Positions 24,076 through 32,176 of a DNA stretch of 34,932 nucleotides are shown one piece after another (the stretch's first letter is position 1; each line of letters opens with the position of its first letter). Under the pieces are notes generated by a model, which worked only from the letters and a program-made list of their open reading frames with translations, was not told the origin of the DNA and ran no database searches. The position numbers and the translations under genes are program-made. The DNA lies in assembly GCA_016297325.1 (NCBI GenBank), contig JAEDGW010000015.1, positions 1-34,932 on the forward strand. The letters run 5' to 3'. Origin of the DNA: Coprococcus sp. GTDB lineage: Bacteria > Bacillota > Clostridia > Lachnospirales > Lachnospiraceae.

Positions 24076-25707
24076 ATGGCAAAGGAAATTAAGTACGGTG
24101 CCGAGGCTAGAAAGGCACTTGAGGCAGGAGTTAATCAGTTAGCAGATACAGTAAGAGTTACACTTGGACCTAAAGGAAGAAACGTGGTACTTGCAAAGTC
24201 ATACGGCTCACCACTCATCACAAATGATGGTGTTACTATCGCAAAGGATATCGAGCTTGAGGATGCATTTGAGAACATGGGTGCTCAGATCGTCAAGGAA
24301 GTTGCCACAAAGACAAACGATGTAGCAGGTGATGGTACTACAACAGCTACTGTACTTGCACAGGCCATGATCAACGAAGGAATGAAGAACCTGGCAGCAG
24401 GCGCTAACCCAATCGTTCTCAGAAAGGGAATGAAGAAGGCTTGCGATAAGGCTGTTGAGGCTATACTTGATATGAGTGAGACTATCAGCGGAAAGGATCA
24501 GATCGCGAGAGTTGCATCTATCTCTGCTGGAGACGACGAGGTTGGACAGATGGTTGCCGACGCTATGGAGAAAGTGTCAAAGGATGGAGTCATCACGATC
24601 GAGGAGTCAAAGTCAATGAAGACAGAGCTCGACCTTGTAGAAGGTATGCAGTTCGACAGAGGTTATATTTCAGCTTACATGGCAACAGATATGGAGAAGA
24701 TGGTTGCAGAGCTTGATAACCCATACATACTGATAACAGATAAGAAGATTTCAAATATCCAGGAGATTCTTCCGCTTCTTGAGCAGATCGTTCAGAGCGG
24801 TTCAAAGCTTCTGATCATCGCTGAGGATATCGAGGGTGAGGCTCTTACAACACTTATCGTCAACAAGCTGCGTGGTACATTCCAGGTAGTAGCTGTAAAG
24901 GCTCCTGGATACGGCGACAGAAGAAAGGATATGCTTCAGGATATCGCTATTCTTACAGGTGGTAAGGTTATATCAGAGGAGCTTGGATACGAGCTCAAGG
25001 ATGCTACTCTTGATGACCTTGGTCGTGCAAAGAGTGCTAAGATCACAAAGGAGAACACAGTCATCGTCGACGGTATGGGTGCTAAGGAAGACATCGCAGG
25101 CCGTGTAAATGTCATCAAGGCACAGCTTGAGGAGACAACATCAGAGTTCGACAAGGAGAAGCTTCAGGAGAGACTTGCAAAGCTTGCCGGTGGTGTTGCA
25201 GTTATCAGAGTTGGCGCAGCTACAGAGACAGAGATGAAGGAAGCTAAGCTCCGTATGGAGGATGCTCTTAATGCAACAAGAGCAGCAGTTGAAGAGGGTA
25301 TCATCTCAGGTGGTGGATCAGCTTACATCCACGCTGCAAAGAAGGTTGCAGAGCTTGTAAAGGATCTTGAGGGCGACGAGAAGACAGGTGCCAAGGTTGT
25401 ACTTAAGGCTATGGAGGCTCCACTGTTCCACATCGCAGCAAATGCAGGACTTGAGGGATCAGTCATCATCAACAAGATCAAAGAGTCAGAGGTTGGCGTA
25501 GGCTTCGATGCTTACAACGAGACATATGTCAACATGATAGAGGCAGGAATCATTGATCCTGTCAAGGTTACAAGAAGTGCACTCCAGAACGCTACATCAG
25601 TTGCATCAACAATGCTCACAACAGAGTCAGTTGTAGCTGATATCAAGGAAGATGCTCCAGCTATGCCAGCAGGCGGCGCAGGCATGGGCGGCGGAATGGG
25701 ATTCTAA
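24076..25707 (+). CDS. groL: Chaperonin GroEL
   Basis: 543 residues, GGAGGT upstream. An ATP-dependent 14-mer folding chamber. The ATP site is TLGPKGRNV and GDGTTTATVLA; the equatorial ending is SVASTMLTTESVVADI, followed by the Gly/Met-rich tail GGAGMGGGMGF. Length and motifs are normal. Codon choice is strongly biased, as expected for a highly expressed gene. It is transcribed with groS from the CIRCE promoter and followed by a long hairpin. Confidence 0.98.
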   Translation: MAKEIKYGAEARKALEAGVNQLADTVRVTLGPKGRNVVLAKSYGSPLITNDGVTIAKDIELEDAFENMGAQIVKEVATKTNDVAGDGTTTATVLAQAMINEGMKNLAAGANPIVLRKGMKKACDKAVEAILDMSETISGKDQIARVASISAGDDEVGQMVADAMEKVSKDGVITIEESKSMKTELDLVEGMQFDRGYISAYMATDMEKMVAELDNPYILITDKKISNIQEILPLLEQIVQSGSKLLIIAEDIEGEALTTLIVNKLRGTFQVVAVKAPGYGDRRKDMLQDIAILTGGKVISEELGYELKDATLDDLGRAKSAKITKENTVIVDGMGAKEDIAGRVNVIKAQLEETTSEFDKEKLQERLAKLAGGVAVIRVGAATETEMKEAKLRMEDALNATRAAVEEGIISGGGSAYIHAAKKVAELVKDLEGDEKTGAKVVLKAMEAPLFHIAANAGLEGSVIINKIKESEVGVGFDAYNETYVNMIEAGIIDPVKVTRSALQNATSVASTMLTTESVVADIKEDAPAMPAGGAGMGGGMGF

Positions 25708-25734
25708 AGCACATAGACTTTTAAATATATAATA

Positions 25735-25788
25735 AAAAATGAACTGCATTATCTGTATGCCTAGTGTACAGGTAGTGCAGTTCATTTT
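25735..25788 (+). terminator. Terminator of groESL
   Basis: AAAATGAACTGCA (from about 25735) pairs with TGCAGTTCATTTT (25776-25788); the stem continues inward as CTGTA/TACAG. The T-tract is short (TTTTGCTTT). Confidence 0.8.
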
Positions 25789-25848
25789 GCTTTAATCCCA
25801 CATATAAAGAGGATGAGAATATTTGGACGTTTAATAATGCATGAATGA

Positions 25849-25877
25849 TTGAACAGGAAGGCAAATTAGTGTTATTA
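25849..25877 (+). promoter_or_regulatory. Possible promoter of cdd
   Basis: TTGAAC (25849-25854), 17 bases, TTATTA (25872-25877). The -10 box is a weak match. Confidence 0.4.
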
Positions 25878-25931
25878 TTATAAAAGTATGGGTATGATAT
25901 TAGGGATGTTCAAGATGGAGGATTCTATAAG

Positions 25932-26366
25932 ATGGAGAAATGCTTTGCTATAGAAGAGAAAGATATCAAAGAGCTCATCAGGTCTGCCGTTATGGCAAGG
26001 AACATGGCATATGCCAGATACTCCGGGTTCAAGGTCGGAGCGGCACTTCTGGCGCAACCAGGGAGGATATTCACTGGATGCAATATAGAGAATTCTTCGT
26101 ATGGAGCTACCATATGTGCTGAGAGAGCTGCTGTGTGTAATGCGGTAAGTAGTGGATATAGTGACTTCAAGGCCATAGCGATCGTAGGTGGACTTGGCAG
26201 TACGGGGATAAGCGGGATAACTTATCCATGCGGAATATGCAGACAGGTGCTTTCAGAATTTTCACCAGATATGTATGTGATTGCTGCAAAGTCAGAGGAT
26301 GATTATGATATGAGAAAACTGTCTGAATTTCTTCCTGCGTCATTTGATGCCGGACAGATGAAATAA
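25932..26366 (+). CDS. cdd: Cytidine deaminase
   Basis: Deaminates cytidine and deoxycytidine in pyrimidine salvage. 144 residues; GGAGGA lies 10 bases before the ATG. YSGFKVGAALL and GCNIENSSYG hold the substrate; the zinc site is C-A-E in TICAERAA (catalytic Glu) and PCGICRQ with its two Cys. The size fits the homotetrameric form. It is functionally close to the pyr operon at 2318-5689 but not linked to it. The next gene begins 40 bases downstream, so co-transcription with the peptidase is possible. Confidence 0.96.
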   Translation: MEKCFAIEEKDIKELIRSAVMARNMAYARYSGFKVGAALLAQPGRIFTGCNIENSSYGATICAERAAVCNAVSSGYSDFKAIAIVGGLGSTGISGITYPCGICRQVLSEFSPDMYVIAAKSEDDYDMRKLSEFLPASFDAGQMK

Positions 26367-26406
26367 ATGGATATTAATAAAAATAATTATAGAAGGAGAA
26401 CATGAA

Positions 26407-29316
26407 TTGGGAAGTATCAAAGATTTAAAGGCTTACAGAATAGTTGAGGAGAAGGATCTCCCGGAGGTACACGGCAAGGGCTATGTGCTGGAGCATATAA
26501 AGACAAAGGCGAGGGTTCTCATCATCGAGAATGACGATGTGAACAAGGTGTTCAACATAGGTTTCAGAACCCCTCCATATGATGATTCAGGAATACCTCA
26601 TATAATTGAGCACTCAGTGCTTTGTGGTTCGAAGAAGTATCCGGTCAAGGATCCATTTGTCGAGCTGGCAAAGGGTTCTCTGAACACATTCCTGAACGCC
26701 ATGACTTATTCAGACAAGACGGTATACCCTATAGCGAGCTTCAATCAGAAGGATTTCGAGAATATCATGAGTGTATACCTGGATGCGGTGTTCTATCCGG
26801 ATATCTATATCCACGATGAGATCATGAAGCAGGAGGGCTGGCACTACGAGCTTGACTCTGTGGATGGAGATCTGAAGTACAACGGAGTTGTGTACAATGA
26901 GATGAAGGGCGTGTATTCAAGTCCTGAGTCTGTTATGTACAGAGTTATAGAGTCATCACTCATGCCGGACACTCCATACGGCAATGATTCAGGCGGTAAT
27001 CCAGAGTTTATACCTACACTCACTCTTGAGAGGTTCAGGGATTTCCACAGGACATATTATCATCCATCGAACAGTTATATCTATCTGTACGGTGACTGTG
27101 ATATGGCAAAGGAGCTGAAATTTATAGATGAGGAGTATCTGTCACATTATGATTACAAGGAGATAGACTCAGCGATCCCTCTTCAGAAGCCATTTGACGA
27201 GATGAGAGATATCACTATGGATTACTCCATAGCCGACACTGATCCTGAGGAGAACAATTCCATACTCACATACAGTAAGATAACAGGACTCAGCACCGAG
27301 AAGAAGAAGGTTACAGCCCTTGGAATACTTGAGTACGTGCTCATGGATGCACCTGGCGCGGTTTTGAAGAAAGCACTGACTGATGCGGGAATAGGCGAGG
27401 AGGTTTACAGCTCATTTGACAATGGCTGTCAGCAGACCACATTTTCCATCATAGCAAGAGGTGCCGATACGAATGATAAGGACAGATTTATAAAGGTTAT
27501 AAATGATACATTTGAAGTGCTCAGCCATGGTATAGATAAAGCAGCGGTTGAAGCTGCGATCAACAAGTTCGAGTTCAAGCACAAAGAGGCCAACTTTGGA
27601 AGATTCCCTAAGGGACTCATGTACGGACTGGATGCGTTCAACAGCTGGCTGTATGACGATACCAAGGCACTCATGTTCTTTGAGATGAATGATGTGTACA
27701 AGGAGCTTAGAGAAGATCTTCAGAACGGATATTTTGAGCAGCTTATAAAGGAATGTTTCATAGATAACACATTTGGCCTGTATCTCACTATGAATCCAAA
27801 GAAGGGACTTGACCAGGAAAATGAGAAGAAGATCGCTGATGAGCTTGCAGCATACAAGGCTACACTCAGCCGTGAGGAGCTTGAGAAGATCGTGGAGGAT
27901 ACAAAGGCACTCAAGGAGTATCAGGCAACACCATCATCAGCTGAGGATCTTGCCAAGGTTCCGCTTCTGGCGATAGAGGACATTGACAAAGAGGCAGAGA
28001 AGCTCAAGAATGTTGAGTCAGAGATCGGCGGGCTCCCTGTTGTAAGCCACGACATATTTACGAATGGAATAGGCTATCTGAGATTCTATTTCAACATAAA
28101 TGATATAGATAACGACCTTGTGCCGTATCTTGCGGTGCTGTCATGCCTGTTCAAATATATCGACACTGAGAAGCACACCTATGGACAGCTCTCAAATGAG
28201 ATAGACAGCAACATAGGCGGAATAGATTTTGATATGGTAGGATATGCAAGTGATACGGATATCAAGAAGTTCTTCTATGTATCGATGAAGGCTCTCTATG
28301 AGAAGCTGCCATATGCTGTTGAACTGATGAAGGAGATCCTGTTCTCGTCCAAGATCGATGATAAGAAGAGGATAAAAGAGCTTCTGACTGAGGAGAAGTC
28401 CAGCATGAAGAATGGCATGGCTGCATCGGGACATGTGACCGCTTACACAAGAGCCATGTCATATATAGATGAGGGCGCAAGATTTACAGATGAAACCTGC
28501 GGAATCGCTTATTATGAATTCCTGTGTGACATAGTGGATCACTTCGACGAGAAGTATGATGCCTTCATTGAGAAGCTGCAGTGTGCTCTTGCAGAGGTTC
28601 TCAGAAAGGGTGCACTTACAGTTTCATATACAGGAAATGAGGATGTGACAGATCTGCTTGAGGAATCATTTGCAGACTTTGGCAAGGAACTATCCACAAG
28701 ACCTGCACATAAGGATGTGAAAGTATTTGAGAAGGATTTAAGGAATGAGGGCTTTAAGACAGCCAGCCAGGTTCAGTATGTTGCCATAGCTGGTAATTTT
28801 GAGGATGCGGGATACAAGTACGACAGCTCACTGAGCGTTCTCAAGATCATATTCTCGTATGGTTATCTGTGGGAGAATGTCCGTGTGAAGGGCGGCGCAT
28901 ATGGCGCTATGTGTTCATTCCTCAGGAATGGAACCTGCTACATGAGTTCATACAGAGATCCAAACCTCATGGAGACATACGACATATTCAAGAAAGCGTA
29001 TAAGTTCGTGGAGAACTTCGAGTGCTCAGACAGAGATATGACCAAGTATATCATCGGAACCATGGCTCAGATAGATGCGCCGACGACTCCTGTCGCAGAG
29101 GGTATAAGCCACATGGCGAGATACTTTATGGGTGTTACAGATGAGCAGATCCAGAGCGAGCGTGACAAGATCCTCTCAACAGACAGAGATGCTATCAGAG
29201 CGCTTGCTCCACTTGTAAAGGCTGTCACGGATTCAGGAATCATCTGTGCCATCGGTGGTGAGAGCAGGATAGAGGAGAACAAGGACAGCTTTAAGGATGT
29301 ACTTGCGATTTTCTAG
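26407..29316 (+). CDS. M16C zinc metallopeptidase (PreP/falcilysin type)
   Basis: 969 residues starting at TTG (26407), eight bases after GGAG at 26395-26398. The ATG at 26402 is out of frame and gives only eight codons. The inverted zinc motif is H65-xx-E68-H69 in HIIEHSVLCGSKKYP. The third ligand is E165 in YNEMKGVYSSPE, 96 residues after H69, the same spacing I recall for mitochondrial PreP. QEGWHYEL and the C-terminal Arg/Tyr pocket region (VRVKGGAYGAM) are present. No signal peptide is visible, so it probably degrades peptides of up to about 70 residues in the cytoplasm. The two halves form a clamshell in known structures. Confidence 0.95.
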   Translation: MGSIKDLKAYRIVEEKDLPEVHGKGYVLEHIKTKARVLIIENDDVNKVFNIGFRTPPYDDSGIPHIIEHSVLCGSKKYPVKDPFVELAKGSLNTFLNAMTYSDKTVYPIASFNQKDFENIMSVYLDAVFYPDIYIHDEIMKQEGWHYELDSVDGDLKYNGVVYNEMKGVYSSPESVMYRVIESSLMPDTPYGNDSGGNPEFIPTLTLERFRDFHRTYYHPSNSYIYLYGDCDMAKELKFIDEEYLSHYDYKEIDSAIPLQKPFDEMRDITMDYSIADTDPEENNSILTYSKITGLSTEKKKVTALGILEYVLMDAPGAVLKKALTDAGIGEEVYSSFDNGCQQTTFSIIARGADTNDKDRFIKVINDTFEVLSHGIDKAAVEAAINKFEFKHKEANFGRFPKGLMYGLDAFNSWLYDDTKALMFFEMNDVYKELREDLQNGYFEQLIKECFIDNTFGLYLTMNPKKGLDQENEKKIADELAAYKATLSREELEKIVEDTKALKEYQATPSSAEDLAKVPLLAIEDIDKEAEKLKNVESEIGGLPVVSHDIFTNGIGYLRFYFNINDIDNDLVPYLAVLSCLFKYIDTEKHTYGQLSNEIDSNIGGIDFDMVGYASDTDIKKFFYVSMKALYEKLPYAVELMKEILFSSKIDDKKRIKELLTEEKSSMKNGMAASGHVTAYTRAMSYIDEGARFTDETCGIAYYEFLCDIVDHFDEKYDAFIEKLQCALAEVLRKGALTVSYTGNEDVTDLLEESFADFGKELSTRPAHKDVKVFEKDLRNEGFKTASQVQYVAIAGNFEDAGYKYDSSLSVLKIIFSYGYLWENVRVKGGAYGAMCSFLRNGTCYMSSYRDPNLMETYDIFKKAYKFVENFECSDRDMTKYIIGTMAQIDAPTTPVAEGISHMARYFMGVTDEQIQSERDKILSTDRDAIRALAPLVKAVTDSGIICAIGGESRIEENKDSFKDVLAIF

Positions 29317-29341
29317 GCGTAGGTGCGGATCATGACATAAT

Positions 29342-29390
29342 GAAGCACGCTGGGACGTGCGCAGGTCATCGCACTTACGCACGATGACAT
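29342..29390 (+). repeat. Two-hairpin dispersed repeat, copy 2
   Basis: Hairpin 1: GCACG-CTGGGA-CGTGC. Hairpin 2: GTCATCG (29365-29371) with CGATGAC (29382-29388). The first 29 bases match copy 1 (15517-15545, opposite strand) at 26 positions, with the three changes confined to the loop. It lies in the 222-base gap between the peptidase gene and era. Confidence 0.75.
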
Positions 29391-29407
29391 TTGATATAAT
29401 ATAATGA

Positions 29408-29446
29408 GCATTGCGACAGTTGCGCTTGCGCAAACTGTCATAATGC
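29408..29446 (+). repeat. Long GC-rich hairpin upstream of era
   Basis: GCATT, then GACAGTTGCGC, a TT loop, GCGCAAACTGTC, and AATGC: a nearly complete hairpin with one bulge and a small internal loop. TATAAT-like sequence lies just before it (29395-29400). No T-run follows, so it is not a standard terminator. Confidence 0.6.
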
Positions 29447-29491
29447 GAATGCCCACATAGAGCCGGCCGGCGATATGATATAATAAAGCTA

Positions 29492-29521
29492 GATGCGCAG
29501 GCGAAATTTAGCTTGCGCATC
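29492..29521 (+). repeat. Hairpin immediately before the era ribosome site
   Basis: GATGCGCA (29492-29499) pairs with TGCGCATC (29514-29521). An alternative stem, AAGCTA/TAGCTT (about 29487-29514), cannot form fully at the same time. GGAG of era is 10 bases downstream and another TATAAT is at 29479-29484. Confidence 0.5.
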
Positions 29522-29538
29522 CAGGATAAAGGAGATAT

Positions 29539-30438
29539 ATGAATAAAGAATACAAATCAGGCTTCGTGTCCATCATAGGCAGACCGAATGTTGGAAAGTC
29601 AACACTCATGAACAGGCTGATAGGACAGAAGATAGCGATAACAAGCAACAAGGCGCAGACCACAAGAAACAGGATACAGACTGTGTACACCAGCGATAAG
29701 GGGCAGATCATTTTTCTGGATACACCGGGAATCAACAGGGCGAAGAACAAGCTTGGAGAGTACATGCTCAAGGTTGCCGAGAGTACACTGGATGAGGTAG
29801 ATGTGGTTCTCTGGATAGTTGAGGCCACAACATTTATCGGTGCAGGAGAGCGTTACATCATAGAGCAGCTCCAGCATGTGAAGACTCCGATCATTGTGGT
29901 TGTGAACAAGATAGATAATGTGGAGGAGAGCAAGGTATTTGAGGCGATAAATACCTACAAGGATGCCTGTGATTTTGCGGAGATAGTTCCTGTGTCAGCC
30001 TTAAAGGGCAAGAACACGGATGAGCTTATAGATACCATCATGAAGTATCTTCCGTATGGACCACAGTATTACGATGAGGATACGATCACTGACCAGCCGG
30101 AGAGACAGATCGTTGCCGAACTCATCAGAGAGCAGGCGCTTCGTCAGCTTGACAAGGAGGTTCCTCACGGAATTGCGGTGGTCATTGACTCAATGAAGGA
30201 AAGACCAGATGGCGGGCTGATCGATATTGATGCCACGATCATATGTGAGAGGGATTCCCACAAGGGAATCATTATAGGAAAGCAGGGCGCGATGCTGAAG
30301 AAGATCGGTACCCATGCGAGATATGGAATAGAGAGACTTCTTGACACCAAGGTCAACCTGAAGCTGTGGGTAAAGGTCAAGAAGGACTGGAGAGATACAG
30401 ATACATTGCTGAGGAACTTCGGTTTCAGGGACGAGTAA
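29539..30438 (+). CDS. era: GTPase Era
   Basis: 299 residues, AAAGGAG upstream. An essential GTPase that binds the 3' end of 16S rRNA in 30S assembly. G1 is GRPNVGKS (14-21), G3 is D61-TPG, G4 is NKID (123-126), and SALKGKN is the G5 region. A C-terminal KH domain carries the GIIIGKQGAMLKKIG motif. It is followed by recO, a common Firmicutes pairing. Three hairpins occupy the gap before it, and a hairpin-rich 99-base gap separates it from recO. Confidence 0.97.
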   Translation: MNKEYKSGFVSIIGRPNVGKSTLMNRLIGQKIAITSNKAQTTRNRIQTVYTSDKGQIIFLDTPGINRAKNKLGEYMLKVAESTLDEVDVVLWIVEATTFIGAGERYIIEQLQHVKTPIIVVVNKIDNVEESKVFEAINTYKDACDFAEIVPVSALKGKNTDELIDTIMKYLPYGPQYYDEDTITDQPERQIVAELIREQALRQLDKEVPHGIAVVIDSMKERPDGGLIDIDATIICERDSHKGIIIGKQGAMLKKIGTHARYGIERLLDTKVNLKLWVKVKKDWRDTDTLLRNFGFRDE

Positions 30439-30537
30439 TGTGTACCGACAGGATCGGTGAACGTGCACTCATTGCATACAGTGCGCAGTTCGCCGGTCGT
30501 GTCATGTTAAATTTGTTATGGAGGTGGACGTACAATT

Positions 30538-31281
30538 ATGAGAGAAGAAGTTATATTGCACGGGATTGTACTTTCCAGCAGCCTCCAGAGCGAGTATGAC
30601 AGGCGGATGGTGGTATTGACAAAGGAACGTGGACGGATAACAGTCTTTGCCTCCGGGGTAAGACGCGGTACAAATCCGCTTCAGTCCAAGACACAGATGT
30701 TCGTCATGGGAAGCTTTACCATGATCCCGGGGCGCGACTCATACAGACTTGTGAATATAGATGTTGACGAATATTTTCATCAGCTCACCATGGACATAGA
30801 CGCATACTGCTATGCATCTTACTTCTGTGAGGTCATGAGCTTCATGACACATGAAGGAGACCGGGCTGCGGATTATCTCAATCTGTTATATGTCAGTCTG
30901 AAAGCTCTTGAGAAAGGGCAGATGCCAGCAAAGCTTATCAGGTGTGTGTACGAGATAAAACTCATGGATGTGTTCGGACAGGGAATACAGAGTTTCCACT
31001 GTCCGGTATGCGGCAAGGCTGAGGTGTCAAATGTGTTCGATGCGGCATCCGGCGGACTGCTCTGCGATGGGTGCAGAGGCAGGGCAAAGCATCCCCTTCA
31101 TCTATCGGATGACGCAGTATACACGATACAGTACATAAATGGTGCGCCACTTGGAAAGATGTATAACTTTAATGTGTCCGATTCGGTGCTGTCAGAGATA
31201 CAGCTCGTATCAAAACAGTTCATGGATATGTATGTGGATCGGAAGTTCAAGTCAGTGGAGATCATAGACTCGCTTGGATGA
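30538..31281 (+). CDS. recO: DNA repair protein RecO
   Basis: 247 residues; GGAGGTGG lies 11-18 bases before the ATG, slightly far. It loads RecA onto SSB-coated single strands with RecR. An N-terminal OB fold (GIVLSSSLQSEYDRRMVVLT, GRITVFASGVRR) is followed by a helical domain and a zinc finger with C155, C158, C176 and C179 (CPVCGK ... CDGC). It usually lies between era and glyS in Firmicutes; here 2.6 kb of other DNA follows before glyS. Confidence 0.95.
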   Translation: MREEVILHGIVLSSSLQSEYDRRMVVLTKERGRITVFASGVRRGTNPLQSKTQMFVMGSFTMIPGRDSYRLVNIDVDEYFHQLTMDIDAYCYASYFCEVMSFMTHEGDRAADYLNLLYVSLKALEKGQMPAKLIRCVYEIKLMDVFGQGIQSFHCPVCGKAEVSNVFDAASGGLLCDGCRGRAKHPLHLSDDAVYTIQYINGAPLGKMYNFNVSDSVLSEIQLVSKQFMDMYVDRKFKSVEIIDSLG

Positions 31282-31317
31282 TTCACCTGTTTCATATTAT
31301 GTATGAGTTGATTAAAG

Positions 31318-31346
31318 TTGATTTATTTGAATATACATTGTATAAT
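31318..31346 (+). promoter_or_regulatory. Strong promoter of the AT-rich 2TM gene
   Basis: TTGATT (31318-31323), 17 bases, consensus TATAAT (31341-31346). TTGATT also occurs 10 bp upstream (31308-31313), a small direct repeat. The leader is about 48 bases. Confidence 0.75.
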
Positions 31347-31400
31347 CGGATATATTTTTATATGTGTTAGAATGTTTTTATTTTGAGAGGATATTGTTTG

Positions 31401-32129
31401 ATGAAAATGCTTATTGATAAAATAAAACTCAAATTACTTCTTGAGCAAAAAAGAGAATATATCAAGCATCCAAAAGAAGGGATAGATATATTGATAACGG
31501 CAATCCTCTATATTGTATCTTTGTTATGTAGTGATTTTAAATCAGTATTTGGAATAAATAGTTTAATTATACAGACATTGGCTTGGGTTATTGCGGTAAT
31601 TCTTATTGTATATGGCTTTTACAAGCTTATAAAGAGTAGTAAATTAAAGTATGATCATAATAAGCTTTTGTATGACATCGAAAATTTAAATGAAATAATT
31701 CACAGATTTTCACTTATAGCAATAAAAGATGATTTTGAAACATTTTCAAATAAGTTTTTATTGTACTATGATGCAGTATGGAAGTGTTGGTTTTTCTTTA
31801 GCTTTTCAACAACCGATTATGATAACGAAGAGAGTATAATACAAAGATTGTCGAATAAGTTGAAGGTTAATAGAGATTGTATAAGTTTAAAGTATATAAC
31901 AACCCGTATCCAACCTAAGTTTTCTGAACGAGACCAGGTTCAGAAAGTGTATCAACACAGTTTGTATAGAGGTAAAATATCAGATTTTCCTCCAGATATG
32001 TTGTGTAATGAGTTTGAAATTGATGGGACACGATACAAGTGGTGGACAATAGAAGAGATGGAACAGGATATTGAGATTATGGAGAAAAACAGGGATGTTG
32101 TTTCATTTGTAAAGGAAAAAATAAATTAA
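31401..32129 (+). CDS. Two-TM protein with C-terminal NUDIX-like domain, possible immune effector
   Basis: 242 residues from the ATG at 31401, with GAGAGGAT nine bases upstream; a TTG at 31383 is in frame but sits before that site. Layout: a charged N-terminus (1-27), helix 1 (about 28-43), helix 2 (about 54-75), a polar helix (80-102), then a mixed alpha/beta domain (102-240). The latter shows HRFSLIAIKDD, LLYYDAVWKCWFFF, KFSERDQVQKVYQHSLYR, then RYKWWTIEEMEQD and EKNRDVVSFVKE. The pattern resembles SMODS-associated NUDIX domains, which carry two N-terminal helices and accompany cyclic-nucleotide synthases in CBASS-like systems. No classical Nudix box and no synthase gene are seen, so it would be an orphan. 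Base composition is much richer in A and T than the neighbours, suggesting transfer. Function unproven. Confidence 0.55.
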   Translation: MKMLIDKIKLKLLLEQKREYIKHPKEGIDILITAILYIVSLLCSDFKSVFGINSLIIQTLAWVIAVILIVYGFYKLIKSSKLKYDHNKLLYDIENLNEIIHRFSLIAIKDDFETFSNKFLLYYDAVWKCWFFFSFSTTDYDNEESIIQRLSNKLKVNRDCISLKYITTRIQPKFSERDQVQKVYQHSLYRGKISDFPPDMLCNEFEIDGTRYKWWTIEEMEQDIEIMEKNRDVVSFVKEKIN

Positions 32130-32171
32130 AAGTGCGGCAAATTTCTTACTGTAAGTAAGATCCGCACTTTT
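32128..32171. terminator. Bidirectional terminator between the 2TM gene and the MocR gene
   Basis: AAAAGTGCGG (32128-32137) pairs with CCGCACTTTT (32162-32171); CTTAC/GTAAG extends the stem inside. T-rich sequence follows on both strands. Confidence 0.92.
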
Positions 32172-32176
32172 TATTT

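Noticed and set aside
24593..25154. Antisense open frames in groEL
   Set aside because: Shadow frames produced by biased codon use of a highly expressed gene; no start signals.
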